Assembly (NCBI GenBank): GCA_031119155.1 | Contig: JAVHYH010000020.1 | Span: forward strand, 1-16,928 | Direction of reading: 5' to 3' | DNA length: 16,928 bases | Origin: Brevundimonas sp. | Lineage (GTDB): Bacteria > Pseudomonadota > Alphaproteobacteria > Caulobacterales > Caulobacteraceae | Shown here: piece after piece, positions 1-7,800 of the stretch | How positions within the stretch are numbered: the first letter of the stretch is position 1 | How the letters are laid out: the number at the start of each line of letters is the position of its first letter | Position numbers and translations under genes: made by a program | The notes under the pieces: model-generated | Told to the model about the DNA's origin: nothing | What the model saw: only the letters and a program-made list of their open reading frames with translations | The model's database searches: none

Positions 1-10
1 GTTCTGAGCC

Positions 11-421
11 ATGAGCTACGTCAAGCTCGAGCGCCGGCCTCTGACCTGGTGGAGGATGCGGTCACAGACCATCGGCCAGATGATCGACCAGGGCTGGTTC
101 GTCTGGTCGGTTTGCGGGCGCTGCTATCTGGTGATGGAGGCCGACCTGGCGGTGCTGGAGTTCACCCTCGGTGAGCGCGAGACCCTGTGGAACCGCCGAC
201 CGCCCTGCCGGCGGTTCGGGTGCAGCGGGGTGACCACCTTCCACGGCGTGCCGCCGGAAACCAACCAGTGCCTGGAACTGGTCGCCGACTGGCCGGCGGA
301 ATGGGATGGGGACAAGCCCGCCGTGCCACGGCGGGTGGCGCCCGGGAAGCGGGCTGACCGGCCCACCCATCCTCCATTGCCGGCCCAGGTGCGGGGACGA
401 CGAGGGCCGGACGAAGACTGA
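11..421 (+). CDS. Hypothetical four-cysteine protein, possibly zinc-binding
   Basis: This is a 136-residue protein of unknown function. Residues 30-90 hold the only recognisable pattern: a CxxC pair (C35, C38), then C66 and C71 in a segment reading NRRPPCRRFGC. Four cysteines in this arrangement suggest a small zinc ribbon, and similar short proteins occur as hypotheticals in alphaproteobacteria, but I cannot name a family. The tail after residue 100 is rich in Arg and Pro and looks disordered. The ATG is the first possible start, because an in-frame TGA lies at 5-7; that TGA could also end an upstream gene, which would give a 3-base gap. It lies at the left end of the mobile-element block and is read in the same direction as radC. 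Zinc binding is inferred from cysteine spacing only. Confidence 0.7.
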   Translation: MSYVKLERRPLTWWRMRSQTIGQMIDQGWFVWSVCGRCYLVMEADLAVLEFTLGERETLWNRRPPCRRFGCSGVTTFHGVPPETNQCLELVADWPAEWDGDKPAVPRRVAPGKRADRPTHPPLPAQVRGRRGPDED

Positions 422-466
422 GGCGCGGGCGCTGCCCCGTCTATCTGCAGGCGTCGACGGCGGATG

Positions 467-574
467 TCAGAGCAGTGGGATGATGGTGGCGGCGACCAGG
501 GCCGAGAAGGCGAGGATCAGGGCGACGACCAGGAGGCGCTCGATCCAGTCCGGTTTTGAGGGGCGTTCGGTCAT
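467..574 (-). CDS. Small single-pass membrane protein (35 aa)
   Basis: A 35-residue reading frame on the minus strand has a charged N-terminus (MTERPSKPDWIERL) followed by about 20 hydrophobic residues (LVVALILAFSALVAATIIPL), then stops. This is the layout of a small single-pass inner-membrane protein. Nearly all third codon positions are G or C, as in the neighbouring real genes. The ribosome binding site is weak (AGG about 8 bases upstream of the ATG at 574). It is convergent with the four-cysteine protein gene, and its stop lies 45 bases from that gene's stop. I do not recognise a family and infer no function. The chance that it is not translated is real, because of its size and weak ribosome site. 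Confidence 0.5.
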   Translation of the reverse strand: MTERPSKPDWIERLLVVALILAFSALVAATIIPLL

Positions 575-875
575 CGGAGCCTGTGGGAAGACGGATCGCC
601 GGGTCCGGTTCAGCGCCGGAGGCGCGGGGCGCCAACGATCCGGATTGCACGGAAAGGTTGACTGTTAACCTAATTCAGGATTGCGTTTCGGTCCAGATGC
701 CCGGTTCAGGCGCCCGGTCTGGAGGCGAAGGCTGCGCCGCCTGTTCAGCCGGGCAGGGCCAAGGGCGTTGAGGCCCCAAACATTCCGGAGGCGACGCGCT
801 TTCCGCGTCCGGCCCACGGGGCGGGGCCGCGGTCGCGCCGGTCAGCTGGAGGCCGGGCCGGAGACAGGTGGAAAA
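575..875. other. Non-coding stretch upstream of radC
   Basis: I see no convincing gene here. It contains an unusually AT-rich patch (about 645-690) carrying a near-palindrome at 655-671, and a hairpin at 793-809 (GACGCG, loop CTTTC, CGCGTC). It separates the minus-strand membrane protein gene from radC, so promoters for both are expected in it. Confidence 0.5.
645..675 (+). promoter_or_regulatory. Possible promoter/operator with 17-bp near-palindrome
   Basis: Positions 655-671 read AGGTTGACTGTTAACCT, in which 7 of 8 arm positions pair around a central T. It lies between a TTGCAC hexamer (645-650) and CTAATT (670-675), which could be a -35 and -10 pair with a somewhat long 19-base spacer pointing to radC. 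A palindrome inside a promoter is the usual position of a repressor site. The promoter call is weak; the palindrome itself is plain in the sequence. Confidence 0.3.
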
Positions 876-925
876 GGAAGGGACGACGGCGGGCGCTCCG
901 TGAGGGAGCGGCAGGAGGGACCGCC
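876..925 (+). promoter_or_regulatory. Structured leader of radC (repeat leader copy 1)
   Basis: A purine-rich tract (876-893, beginning GGAAGGGACG and ending GGCGGG) is followed directly by a hairpin at 894-910 (CGCTCC, loop GTGAG, GGAGCG), then a strong ribosome site AGGAGG (913-918) and GACCGCC before the ATG. The same layout, with a different but still paired stem, precedes the gcrA-like gene. Related leaders precede the parB-like, helicase and first ssb genes. Confidence 0.55.
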
Positions 926-1630
926 ATGTTACACTCGCTCGCATCCGCCCCGCGCCGGGGATCGCCGCCGCCGGAGGCGCCTTCGGAGGAAAGGGGGCGA
1001 ACGGCCCTCGGGTCTCCGGATCCCGCGGGGCTCGATGACACGACGCTGCTGGCGGCTTTGCTGCGGGGCCGCGTGGGCCGGCCCGCCGAAGTGGCGGAGG
1101 CGCTGCTGGACCGGTTCGGCGCGCTGGGCGATGTCTTCTGGGCGAACCGGACGGACCTGGCCAGACTGGATCTGGCGGGCGGAGATCTGGTCGTCGATCT
1201 CGCGGTCCTGCGGGAACTGGCGGTCCGGTTCGCCCGGGCGGCGGTGTCCGCAAGGCCGGTTCTGGGCTCGTCCTCGGCGCTGCAGGCCTATGCCCGCGCG
1301 GCCATGGCCCACCGGCCGAGGGAGCAGTTCCGGGTGCTCTTCCTGGACCATCGCAATCGTCTTCTCGCCGACGAGATGACGGCCGAGGGCACGGTTGACC
1401 ATGCTCCCGTTTATCCCCGAGAGGTGATGAGGCGCGCCCTTGAGGTCTCGGCCTCGGCCCTGATCCTGATCCACAACCATCCGTCCGGCGATCCCTCGCC
1501 GTCCCAGGCCGACATCGAGATGACCCGCCGGGTGATTGACGCCGCCCGGGCGTTGGGACTGTCGGTGCACGACCATCTCGTCGTCGGGCGGGAGGGCACG
1601 GCCAGTTTCCGCGCCCTGGGGCTGATGTGA
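926..1630 (+). CDS. radC: RadC family JAB/MPN-domain protein
   Basis: This is a 234-residue RadC-family protein. RadC was long thought to be a repair protein, but its biochemical role is unsettled; it is very common on mobile elements. The C-terminal half is the JAB1/MPN metalloprotease-like fold: E154 in TAEGT, then HNHPSGDPSPSQAD at 183-196, giving the metal-binding set H183, H185 and D196, and the closing DHLVVG at 216-221. All expected residues are present. Residues 38-100 form the usual helical N-terminal region. The start is supported by AGGAGG with a 7-base gap. The first 30 residues are low in complexity and probably disordered. It heads a tight gene run: the Toprim-type gene begins 7 bases after its stop, so the two are probably co-transcribed. 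It follows a structured leader. Confidence 0.93.
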   Translation: MLHSLASAPRRGSPPPEAPSEERGRTALGSPDPAGLDDTTLLAALLRGRVGRPAEVAEALLDRFGALGDVFWANRTDLARLDLAGGDLVVDLAVLRELAVRFARAAVSARPVLGSSSALQAYARAAMAHRPREQFRVLFLDHRNRLLADEMTAEGTVDHAPVYPREVMRRALEVSASALILIHNHPSGDPSPSQADIEMTRRVIDAARALGLSVHDHLVVGREGTASFRALGLM

Positions 1631-1637
1631 GGGCGCC

Positions 1638-2564
1638 ATGACCCTTCGCGCGCTCGTCGCCGCGCTCGGCGGCGATCTCTACGCCGGCGGGATGCGGGCC
1701 AATGTGCCCGCGCCCGGCCATAGCCGGTCCGACCGGTCGGTCTCCCTGCTGCTGGCGGGGGACCGCGTGCTGATCCATGGCTTCGGCGCCGTCGAATGGC
1801 GGGAGGTCCGCGACCATCTTCGCGCGCAGGGTTTGCTGGATTCGGCGGGACGGCTCATCGGCGCAGGCGGCTCGGTGCGGGATGCCGGCCCGCCGTCGCC
1901 GGATCGGGCCGTGCGCGTCGCCACCGCGCGCCAGTTGTGGGACGAGGCCGGCAAGATCGGGCCGGCGTCCCTGTCCGCGCGCTATCTCTCGGGCCGGGCG
2001 ATCGGGAGGGAGCCGGAGCTCGTCGCCGCCCTGCGCCATCACCCCGCGGTTCCGCTGCGGGTCTATCAGCCCGGTCGGGCGCTCCGGCCGGCCCTGCTGG
2101 CGGCCATCCAGGGCGCTGACGGGCGACTGACCGCGGTGGAGCTGACCTATCTGACCTCCGCCGGGCGTCGCGACGATCGCCTCAGGGTGTCACGCAAGAC
2201 GGTCGGGCTCGTGCCGCCGGGGTCGGCGGTGCGCCTGGCCGCGCCGGCGGCGACCCTGGTCGTCGGCGAGGGCGTCATGACCGTGCTGTCGGCGAGCGAG
2301 ATCTTCGCCCGGCCCGGATGGGCGCTCCTGTCGGCGCGGAACCTGGCGGGCTGGACGCCGCCGCCCGGCGTGGCCCGGGTCCTGATCGCAGCGGACCGGG
2401 GCGCGCCCGGCGAGGCGGCGGCGGCGAGGCAGGCCGCGCGACTGCGGGGCTTCGGCCTGGAGGCCCGCATCCGCCTGCCGCCGGGCGATGCGGACGACTG
2501 GAACGCCTGGGCCATGGAAAGGCGAAAGGAAGGGAAGGGGCGGGCGCCGATGCGGCCGGGATAG
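1638..2564 (+). CDS. Toprim domain-containing protein with altered metal motif
   Basis: A 308-residue protein of the primase-like Toprim type often found beside radC on mobile elements of alphaproteobacteria. The N-terminal part (residues 19-65, APGHSRSDRSVSLLL then a Gly/Trp/Arg stretch) resembles a primase zinc-finger region, but the cysteines expected there are absent. The Toprim fold spans about 205-290: LVVGEGVMTVLSA carries E211, and RVLIAADRGAPGEAAA carries D253; DDWN at 286-289 is typical of the family end. The second acidic residue of the usual DxD is Gly255 here, so catalysis may be lost or altered. It starts 7 bases after radC and its stop lies 27 bases before the parB-like gene, in an operon-like run. 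The last residues (RKEGKGRAPMRPG) overlap the purine tract of the next leader. A role in DNA synthesis at transfer or replication is inference. Confidence 0.82.
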   Translation: MTLRALVAALGGDLYAGGMRANVPAPGHSRSDRSVSLLLAGDRVLIHGFGAVEWREVRDHLRAQGLLDSAGRLIGAGGSVRDAGPPSPDRAVRVATARQLWDEAGKIGPASLSARYLSGRAIGREPELVAALRHHPAVPLRVYQPGRALRPALLAAIQGADGRLTAVELTYLTSAGRRDDRLRVSRKTVGLVPPGSAVRLAAPAATLVVGEGVMTVLSASEIFARPGWALLSARNLAGWTPPPGVARVLIAADRGAPGEAAAARQAARLRGFGLEARIRLPPGDADDWNAWAMERRKEGKGRAPMRPG

Positions 2565-2591
2565 GCCCGGTCGCCGGCGGGAGACCACCCC
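2528..2591 (+). promoter_or_regulatory. Structured leader of parB-like gene (repeat leader copy 2)
   Basis: A tract GGAAGGGAAGGGGCGGG (2528-2544) lies inside the end of the Toprim gene. It is followed by a hairpin at 2552-2574 with nine pairs (one G-T) and loop ATAGG, then GGGAGACC and the ATG at 2592. The hairpin loop contains the stop codon of the Toprim gene, so a terminating ribosome would open it; translational coupling is a reasonable inference. Confidence 0.5.
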
Positions 2592-4703
2592 ATGTCCCGT
2601 TCCCGGGCCGCCGCAAGCGCCAGTGCGCCCCTGTCAGCCCCGTCGCCCTTCGAGATCGCCTCCGCCCGCGCCCGCCAGACGGTTGCGCTCGGTGATCTCG
2701 ACATCGCCCCTGAGAACCTTCGGGCGGGCGAGCCGGCCGACGACGACATCCCCGACCTCGCCGAGACCCTGCACGCCGCCGGCCAGTTGCATCCGCTCAC
2801 GGTGCGGCCGGGCCGCAAGGGCGAGCGCCCCTTCATGGCCCTCGATGGACGGCGTCGCCTGCTGGCCCTGCGCCTGCTCGCGGAGCAGGGCCGGATCCCC
2901 GACGCCTTCCCGGTGGAGGTGTTCATCGAGACCGATCCGGTCCGGCAGGCCGCTGCCGCCGTCCTGACCAACACGGCCGTGCCGATCCATGTCGCTGACG
3001 TCATCGCCGCCATCGGCCGGATGCTGAAGGCCCGCCTCGGCGTTCCGGCGATCGCCCGGGCGCTCGGACAGGCGGAGGTGGACGTCAAACGCCTGGCCGC
3101 CCTCTCCGCCCTGCCCGGGGAGGCGCTGGACGCCCTGCGGGCCGGTCGCCTGAACCTGCGTCAGGCCAGACTGCTCGCCCGGCTGCGGGATCCGGAAGAC
3201 CAGGTCGAGCTGGCGCGCGCGGCGCTGGACGGCCAGGGCTTCGCCGACTGGCGGGTGACCGAGAAACTGGACCAGGGACAGGTCACCGCCGCCGACCCCC
3301 GCTGCGCGCTGATCCGGCCGGAGGCCTACGTCGCGGCCGGCGGCCGGCTCGAAACCGACCTGTTCGGCGAGCGCCCGCCGGTCCTGCTGGATCCGGCGCT
3401 GCTGTCGGACCTGTGGATCGCCAGCGCCCGACAGATCGCAGCCGTCTTCGAGGCCGAGGGGCTGACGGTGCTGGTGACGGCCGGGGAGGGTCCGGTCGTG
3501 CCCGGGGACCTGGAACAGGCCGGCTATGTCTATGGCGGCCAGCTGCCCGCCGATGAGATGACCGCCTGGCGGGAGGCGAAGGCGGCGCGCGACGGCGCCG
3601 CGGGCGCGGTCGCGGACCTTCTGGCGGAAACGCCTGAGGTCGAGGATGCTCAGGCCGAGGATCTCCAGGCCGGTTTGATCGCCCTGGTCCGGGCGACCCT
3701 GGTCGCGGACCAGATCGCCCTCGGCGGTCGGGTCGCCACCACCCTGGTCTTCCGGCCGGCGCGGCGGATCGGACTGGAGGTTGACAGCTGGACGCCGGTG
3801 GAGGTGGAAACCGCGCGGGACGAGGACGCCGAGGATGACGCACCGGAGCGGGAGGCGGGCGGGCCGTCGATGACGCGCACTGCCTTCGTCGCGCCCCGGG
3901 CGGAATTCCCCGAACCGGAGACGGAGGGGGTCGGCCACAGCCTGCACCGTCTTCGCACGGACGTCGCGACGCGCGGCCTGATCCGCGCCCTCGCCGACGA
4001 CCCCGGCGTCGCCTTCACCGCGCTGATTGCCCGCCTGTTCAACCAGCTGGCGGTCCGGACCTTTGGTCAGCGATCGGAGGCCGCGCTCACCCTCACCGCG
4101 TCGGTGTTCAATCCCACCGGCGGTCGCGTCATCGAGGCGCTGGACGGGGCGGTCCGCCAGAGGCTCGATGAGCGGCGCGCCGCCTGGGAGGCGTCGGGCC
4201 AGACGGTCATCGCCTGGGTGCATGGCCTGGCCCATGGCGACAAGATGAGCCTCCTGGCCGAGCTCACGGCGCTGACGATGGACCTCCGGGAAGAACAGAC
4301 GACCCTCGTTCGCAAGGCGGCCCGGGCCGAAGCCGCAGAACTCGCCGAACTGTGCGGCGCGGACATCAGCCTGCACTGGACGCCTGACGCCGACTTCCTG
4401 AAGTCGCACTCCAAACCGCTTCTGCTGAAGATGCTGGAGGAGATGGGCCGTCCGGACGTTCGGGCGGGGCTGTTGAAGAAAGCCGACCTGATCCCGTGGG
4501 TCGAGGAGAACGCCGCCGAGACGCGCTGGGCCCCGGCGAGCCTGTCCTGGACGGCGCCCTTCAGCGCCGACACGGACCTGTCGCCGCCCGACGCCCCTCT
4601 GGAGCAGGACGCCGGCGCCGACGCGACCGGGGGGGCGGACGACGGCGTCGGGGTCTTCGAGGTCACGCCGGAAGGCGAAGCGGCGCTTGCGCCGGCCGCC
4701 TGA
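2592..4703 (+). CDS. ParB/Spo0J-like protein with long C-terminal extension
   Basis: A 703-residue protein with an N-terminal ParB-type domain (about 28-125). It shows the pattern of that family: VALGDLDIAPENLR, then LAETLHAAGQLHPLTVRP, then the arginine-rich box ALDGRRRLLALRLL (GRRR at 86-89), which binds CTP in true ParB proteins. Residues 130-200 form a helix-turn-helix region of the KorB/ParB type (VPAIARALGQAEVDVKRLAA). The remaining 500 residues are not recognised; they are rich in Ala and acidic residues, with a disordered acidic stretch near 400-420 and a low-complexity tail after 660. Ordinary ParB proteins are about 300 residues. No parA gene is near, so it may regulate the element or load on its DNA rather than act in classic segregation. 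Start chosen at the ATG preceded by GGGAGA. Confidence 0.82.
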   Translation: MSRSRAAASASAPLSAPSPFEIASARARQTVALGDLDIAPENLRAGEPADDDIPDLAETLHAAGQLHPLTVRPGRKGERPFMALDGRRRLLALRLLAEQGRIPDAFPVEVFIETDPVRQAAAAVLTNTAVPIHVADVIAAIGRMLKARLGVPAIARALGQAEVDVKRLAALSALPGEALDALRAGRLNLRQARLLARLRDPEDQVELARAALDGQGFADWRVTEKLDQGQVTAADPRCALIRPEAYVAAGGRLETDLFGERPPVLLDPALLSDLWIASARQIAAVFEAEGLTVLVTAGEGPVVPGDLEQAGYVYGGQLPADEMTAWREAKAARDGAAGAVADLLAETPEVEDAQAEDLQAGLIALVRATLVADQIALGGRVATTLVFRPARRIGLEVDSWTPVEVETARDEDAEDDAPEREAGGPSMTRTAFVAPRAEFPEPETEGVGHSLHRLRTDVATRGLIRALADDPGVAFTALIARLFNQLAVRTFGQRSEAALTLTASVFNPTGGRVIEALDGAVRQRLDERRAAWEASGQTVIAWVHGLAHGDKMSLLAELTALTMDLREEQTTLVRKAARAEAAELAELCGADISLHWTPDADFLKSHSKPLLLKMLEEMGRPDVRAGLLKKADLIPWVEENAAETRWAPASLSWTAPFSADTDLSPPDAPLEQDAGADATGGADDGVGVFEVTPEGEAALAPAA

Positions 4704-4721
4704 TCCGGAATGGAAGCCGGC

Positions 4722-4754
4722 GAGGCCCGTCGCGACAGTCTCGCGGCGGGCCTT
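4722..4754 (+). terminator. Strong hairpin between parB-like and helicase genes
   Basis: Twenty bases after the parB-like stop, GGCCCGTCGCGA (4724-4735) pairs with TCGCGGCGGGCC (4741-4752) over 12 positions with one G-T pair and a 5-base loop; an A-T pair and a G-T pair extend it. Only two T residues follow, so it is a weak intrinsic terminator, or a partial attenuator or mRNA-end structure. It argues that the helicase gene starts downstream. Confidence 0.5.
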
Positions 4755-4770
4755 CCTCATGGGAGGCGGA

Positions 4771-4845
4771 GGAAGGGTGGGCGGGACGAGCCTGAAGGAC
4801 CGGAGGGATGAGCCCGCCGCTTCGGGCGACCTGGAGCCCGCCGCC
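4771..4845 (+). promoter_or_regulatory. Leader of helicase gene (repeat leader copy 3, divergent)
   Basis: A tract GGAAGGGTGGGCGGG (4771-4785), preceded by GGGAGGCGGA as in the gcrA-like leader, is followed by a hairpin at 4812-4827 (GCCCG, loop CCGCTT, CGGGC) and a modest ribosome site CTGGAG (4831-4836) before the ATG at 4846. The hairpin differs from the other copies, so this copy is the least certain. Confidence 0.4.
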
Positions 4846-7800
4846 ATGGCCGCCGCCCCATCCGCCAGTCTCTCCCTGTTCAGCGCCGCCGGCCCCTGCG
4901 ATCGCGCCGCCAATGTTCTGGCGGCCGCTCGCGCGCTCGCCGCCCATCTGGCCCGATCCCGTCCGCTGGACCGCCGCCTGGTGGCCGACGTCATGACCCT
5001 GGCCTTCGGCGGCTCGGACGCTGACGGCGTCTGGATCTGGCGTGACGCCTATGAGGCGATCGAGGCGGCGACCGTGCTGCAGATCCGCCGTCTCGCGCCC
5101 CAGGTGTCCCGGCTCGAGGACGCGCCCGCGGCCATCACCGCCCTGTTGTCGACGGTCGGCGGTCTGGGGCTGACCCACAGCCGCCGCAGCGAGGCGCAGG
5201 TCGCACTGGACCAGTTCTCCACGCCGCCGGAGCTGGCGGCGCTGGTCGTCCTGGCCGCCCAGGTGCGGCCCGGAGACGCCGTGCTCGAACCCTCTGCCGG
5301 GACGGGTCTGATCGCCGCCGTCGCCGAGGCCTGCGGGGGCGTGCTGACGCTCAATGAGCTCGCCGACGATCGCGCCGACCTGCTGGACGGCCTCTTCGTC
5401 CCGGCCACGCGCTCCAGGATCGACGGTCGTCATGTCGATGACCTGCTGCCCGGCGCCGGCGGCTTCGACGTGGTGGTCTGCAATCCCCCCTTCACCGATC
5501 TGGAGGTCCACCTCACCGCCGCCCTGTCAGCCCTGGCGGACGGCGGACGGCTGGCTGCGATCGTTCCGGTCTCGGCGTTGCTCGACGACAGCCTGATGCG
5601 ACGGCTGGGCGCCCGGGGGCGTCTCATCGCCCGCATCGGCCTCCCGTCGCGGGCCTTCGCCAGACACGGGACCAGCGTGGAGACCGGGTTGCTGGTCGTG
5701 GATCGGCGAGAGGGCGACCCGACAGTCCCTGCTCTGGCAAGCGGCGAGGATCTCGCCGCCTGCGCCGCCCTGGCGGCCGCCGTTCCGGAACGGGCGACCG
5801 CCAGGCCCCGCGTCCGCCTGGAGATCGCCGCCCACGCCCTGCTGGCGCCGCGGGACCGGTCCCTCGCCTTGCCGTCGGGCCGTCTCGGCTTCCTCGCGGG
5901 CGCCGCTCCGGTGGCCTATGAGACCCGGCCGTGGAGCGGCGAGGGGCGCGACATCGGCCTCTACCAGGCGCACCGGCTGGCGCGGATTTCCCTAGCGGAG
6001 GAGAGGCCTCATCCGTCGCCTCTCGTCGAATCCGGTCCCATGGCGTCGGTCGCCCCGCCGGCGCCGACCTATCGACCGGTGCTGCCCTCGACCGTGTGGG
6101 GCGAGGGTCGGATTTCCGACGCCCAGCTCGAGACGGTCATCTACGCCGGCGAGGCCCACGCAGGGCGGCTGCCGGCCTGGTGGACCGTGGGCGAAGCGGC
6201 GCATCAGCTGAGCCTGTCGCGGGAAGAGGCTGAAGGCGCGTTCCAGCTGCGGCGCGGCTTCTTCCTCGGTGACGGGACGGGATGCGGCAAGGGCAGGGAG
6301 ATCGCCGCCGTCATCGCCGACAACATGGCGCAGGGCCGGACCAGGGCCCTGTGGCTGTCGAGGAACGACGCCTTGCTGGAGGACGCCCGACGCGACTGGC
6401 GCGCGATCGGCGGCGGCGCCCACGACCTGGTTCCGCTGAACAGCTGGAAACTGGGGGAGAGCGTCCGTCTCGACAAGGGGATCGTATTCACCACCTACGC
6501 CACCCTGCGCCAGCCGGCGCGGGGTCAGAAGATCTCGCGCCTCGACCAGATCGTCGCCTGGCTGGGCCGGGACTTCGACGGCGTCATCGCGTTTGACGAG
6601 GCCCACGCCATGGCCAACGCCGCGGGCGGGGGCAAGGGCGCGCGCGGGACGAAGAAGCCCTCGCTTCAGGGGATGGCGGGTCTCGCGCTGCAGAACCGCC
6701 TGCCGAATGCGCGGATTCTCTATGTTTCGGCCACCGGCGCCACCACAGCCGAAAACCTGGCCTATGCGGCGAGGCTGGGTCTGTGGGGGGGACCGGAGGC
6801 GCCCTTCGTCACCCGCGACGACTTCCTCGACGCCATGGACAGGGGCGGCGTCGCGGCGATGGAACTGGTCGCGCGCGAACTCAAGGCGCTCGGCCTCTAT
6901 GTGGCGCGCTCCCTGTCGTTCGAGGGTGTCGAGTACGAACCGCTCTTCCACGCGCTCACGCAGGACGACATCGTCATCTGGGACGCCTGGGCCGACGCCT
7001 TCCAGCTGATCCACGCCAACCTCTCCGAAGCGCTCAAGGCCACCGGCTTCAGCGACGCAGAGGGCAAGGCGAAGAGCGGCATGGCGGCCTCGGCCGTCCA
7101 TTCCGCCTTCGAAGGCGCCAAGCTGCGGTTCTTCGGGCATCTGCTGGCGGGACTGAAGGCCCCGACGCTGGCGGCGTCGATCCGCACCGATCTGGCCGAG
7201 GGTCGCTCCGCCGTCGTCCAGATCGTCTCGACCAATGAGGCGGTGATGGAGCGACGCCTCGCCTCCATCCCGCCGGAGGAGTGGACCAACCTGTCCATCG
7301 ACCTGACCCCGCGCGAATACGTCCTGGACTATCTGCGAGAAGCCTTCCCGGTGAACCTGATGGACGCGGTGGAGGCCGCGGACGGCGCCGTCACCCTGGT
7401 CCCGGTGATGGTGGATGGCCGACCGGCGGTCAGCCAGGAGGCGTTGCGGCGACGTGAGGACCTGATCGAAAGGATGGCTTTGCTGCCCGCCGTGCCGGGC
7501 GTGCTGGACGCCCTGCTCGACGCCTTCGGCACGGACGCCGTCGCCGAGATCACCGGACGGTCGCGCCGGGTGGTGGTGCGAGACGGACGTCGGCGGGTCG
7601 AACGACGCGGCGCTTCGGCGGCGCGTTCGGAGACCGACGCCTTCATGTCGGGTCGCAAGCGCATCCTCATCTTCTCGGACGCCGGCGGCACCGGGCGCAG
7701 CTATCATGCCGACCTCTCGGCGGCGAACCGGCAGCGTCGCGCCCACTATCTGGTCGAGCCGGGCTGGCGGGCGGACAACGCCATCCAGGGACTCGGTCGC

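Noticed and set aside
675..2042. 455-residue frame on the minus strand across radC
   Set aside because: Composition is Pro/Arg/Gly-rich with no domain; it is the antisense shadow of radC and the Toprim gene.
4687..4845. Upstream extension of the helicase gene from TTG (4687) or ATG (4759)
   Set aside because: It would translate through a 12-position hairpin and a purine tract, overlap the parB-like gene, and has no ribosome site; 4846 fits better.
2634..4994. 786-residue frame on the minus strand across the parB-like gene
   Set aside because: The plus strand encodes a recognisable ParB domain; long antisense frames are common at this GC content.
4808..4996. 62-residue frame with a good GGAGGG site
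   Set aside because: It is out of frame with the helicase and yields a Pro/Ser/Trp-rich peptide typical of a shifted frame.
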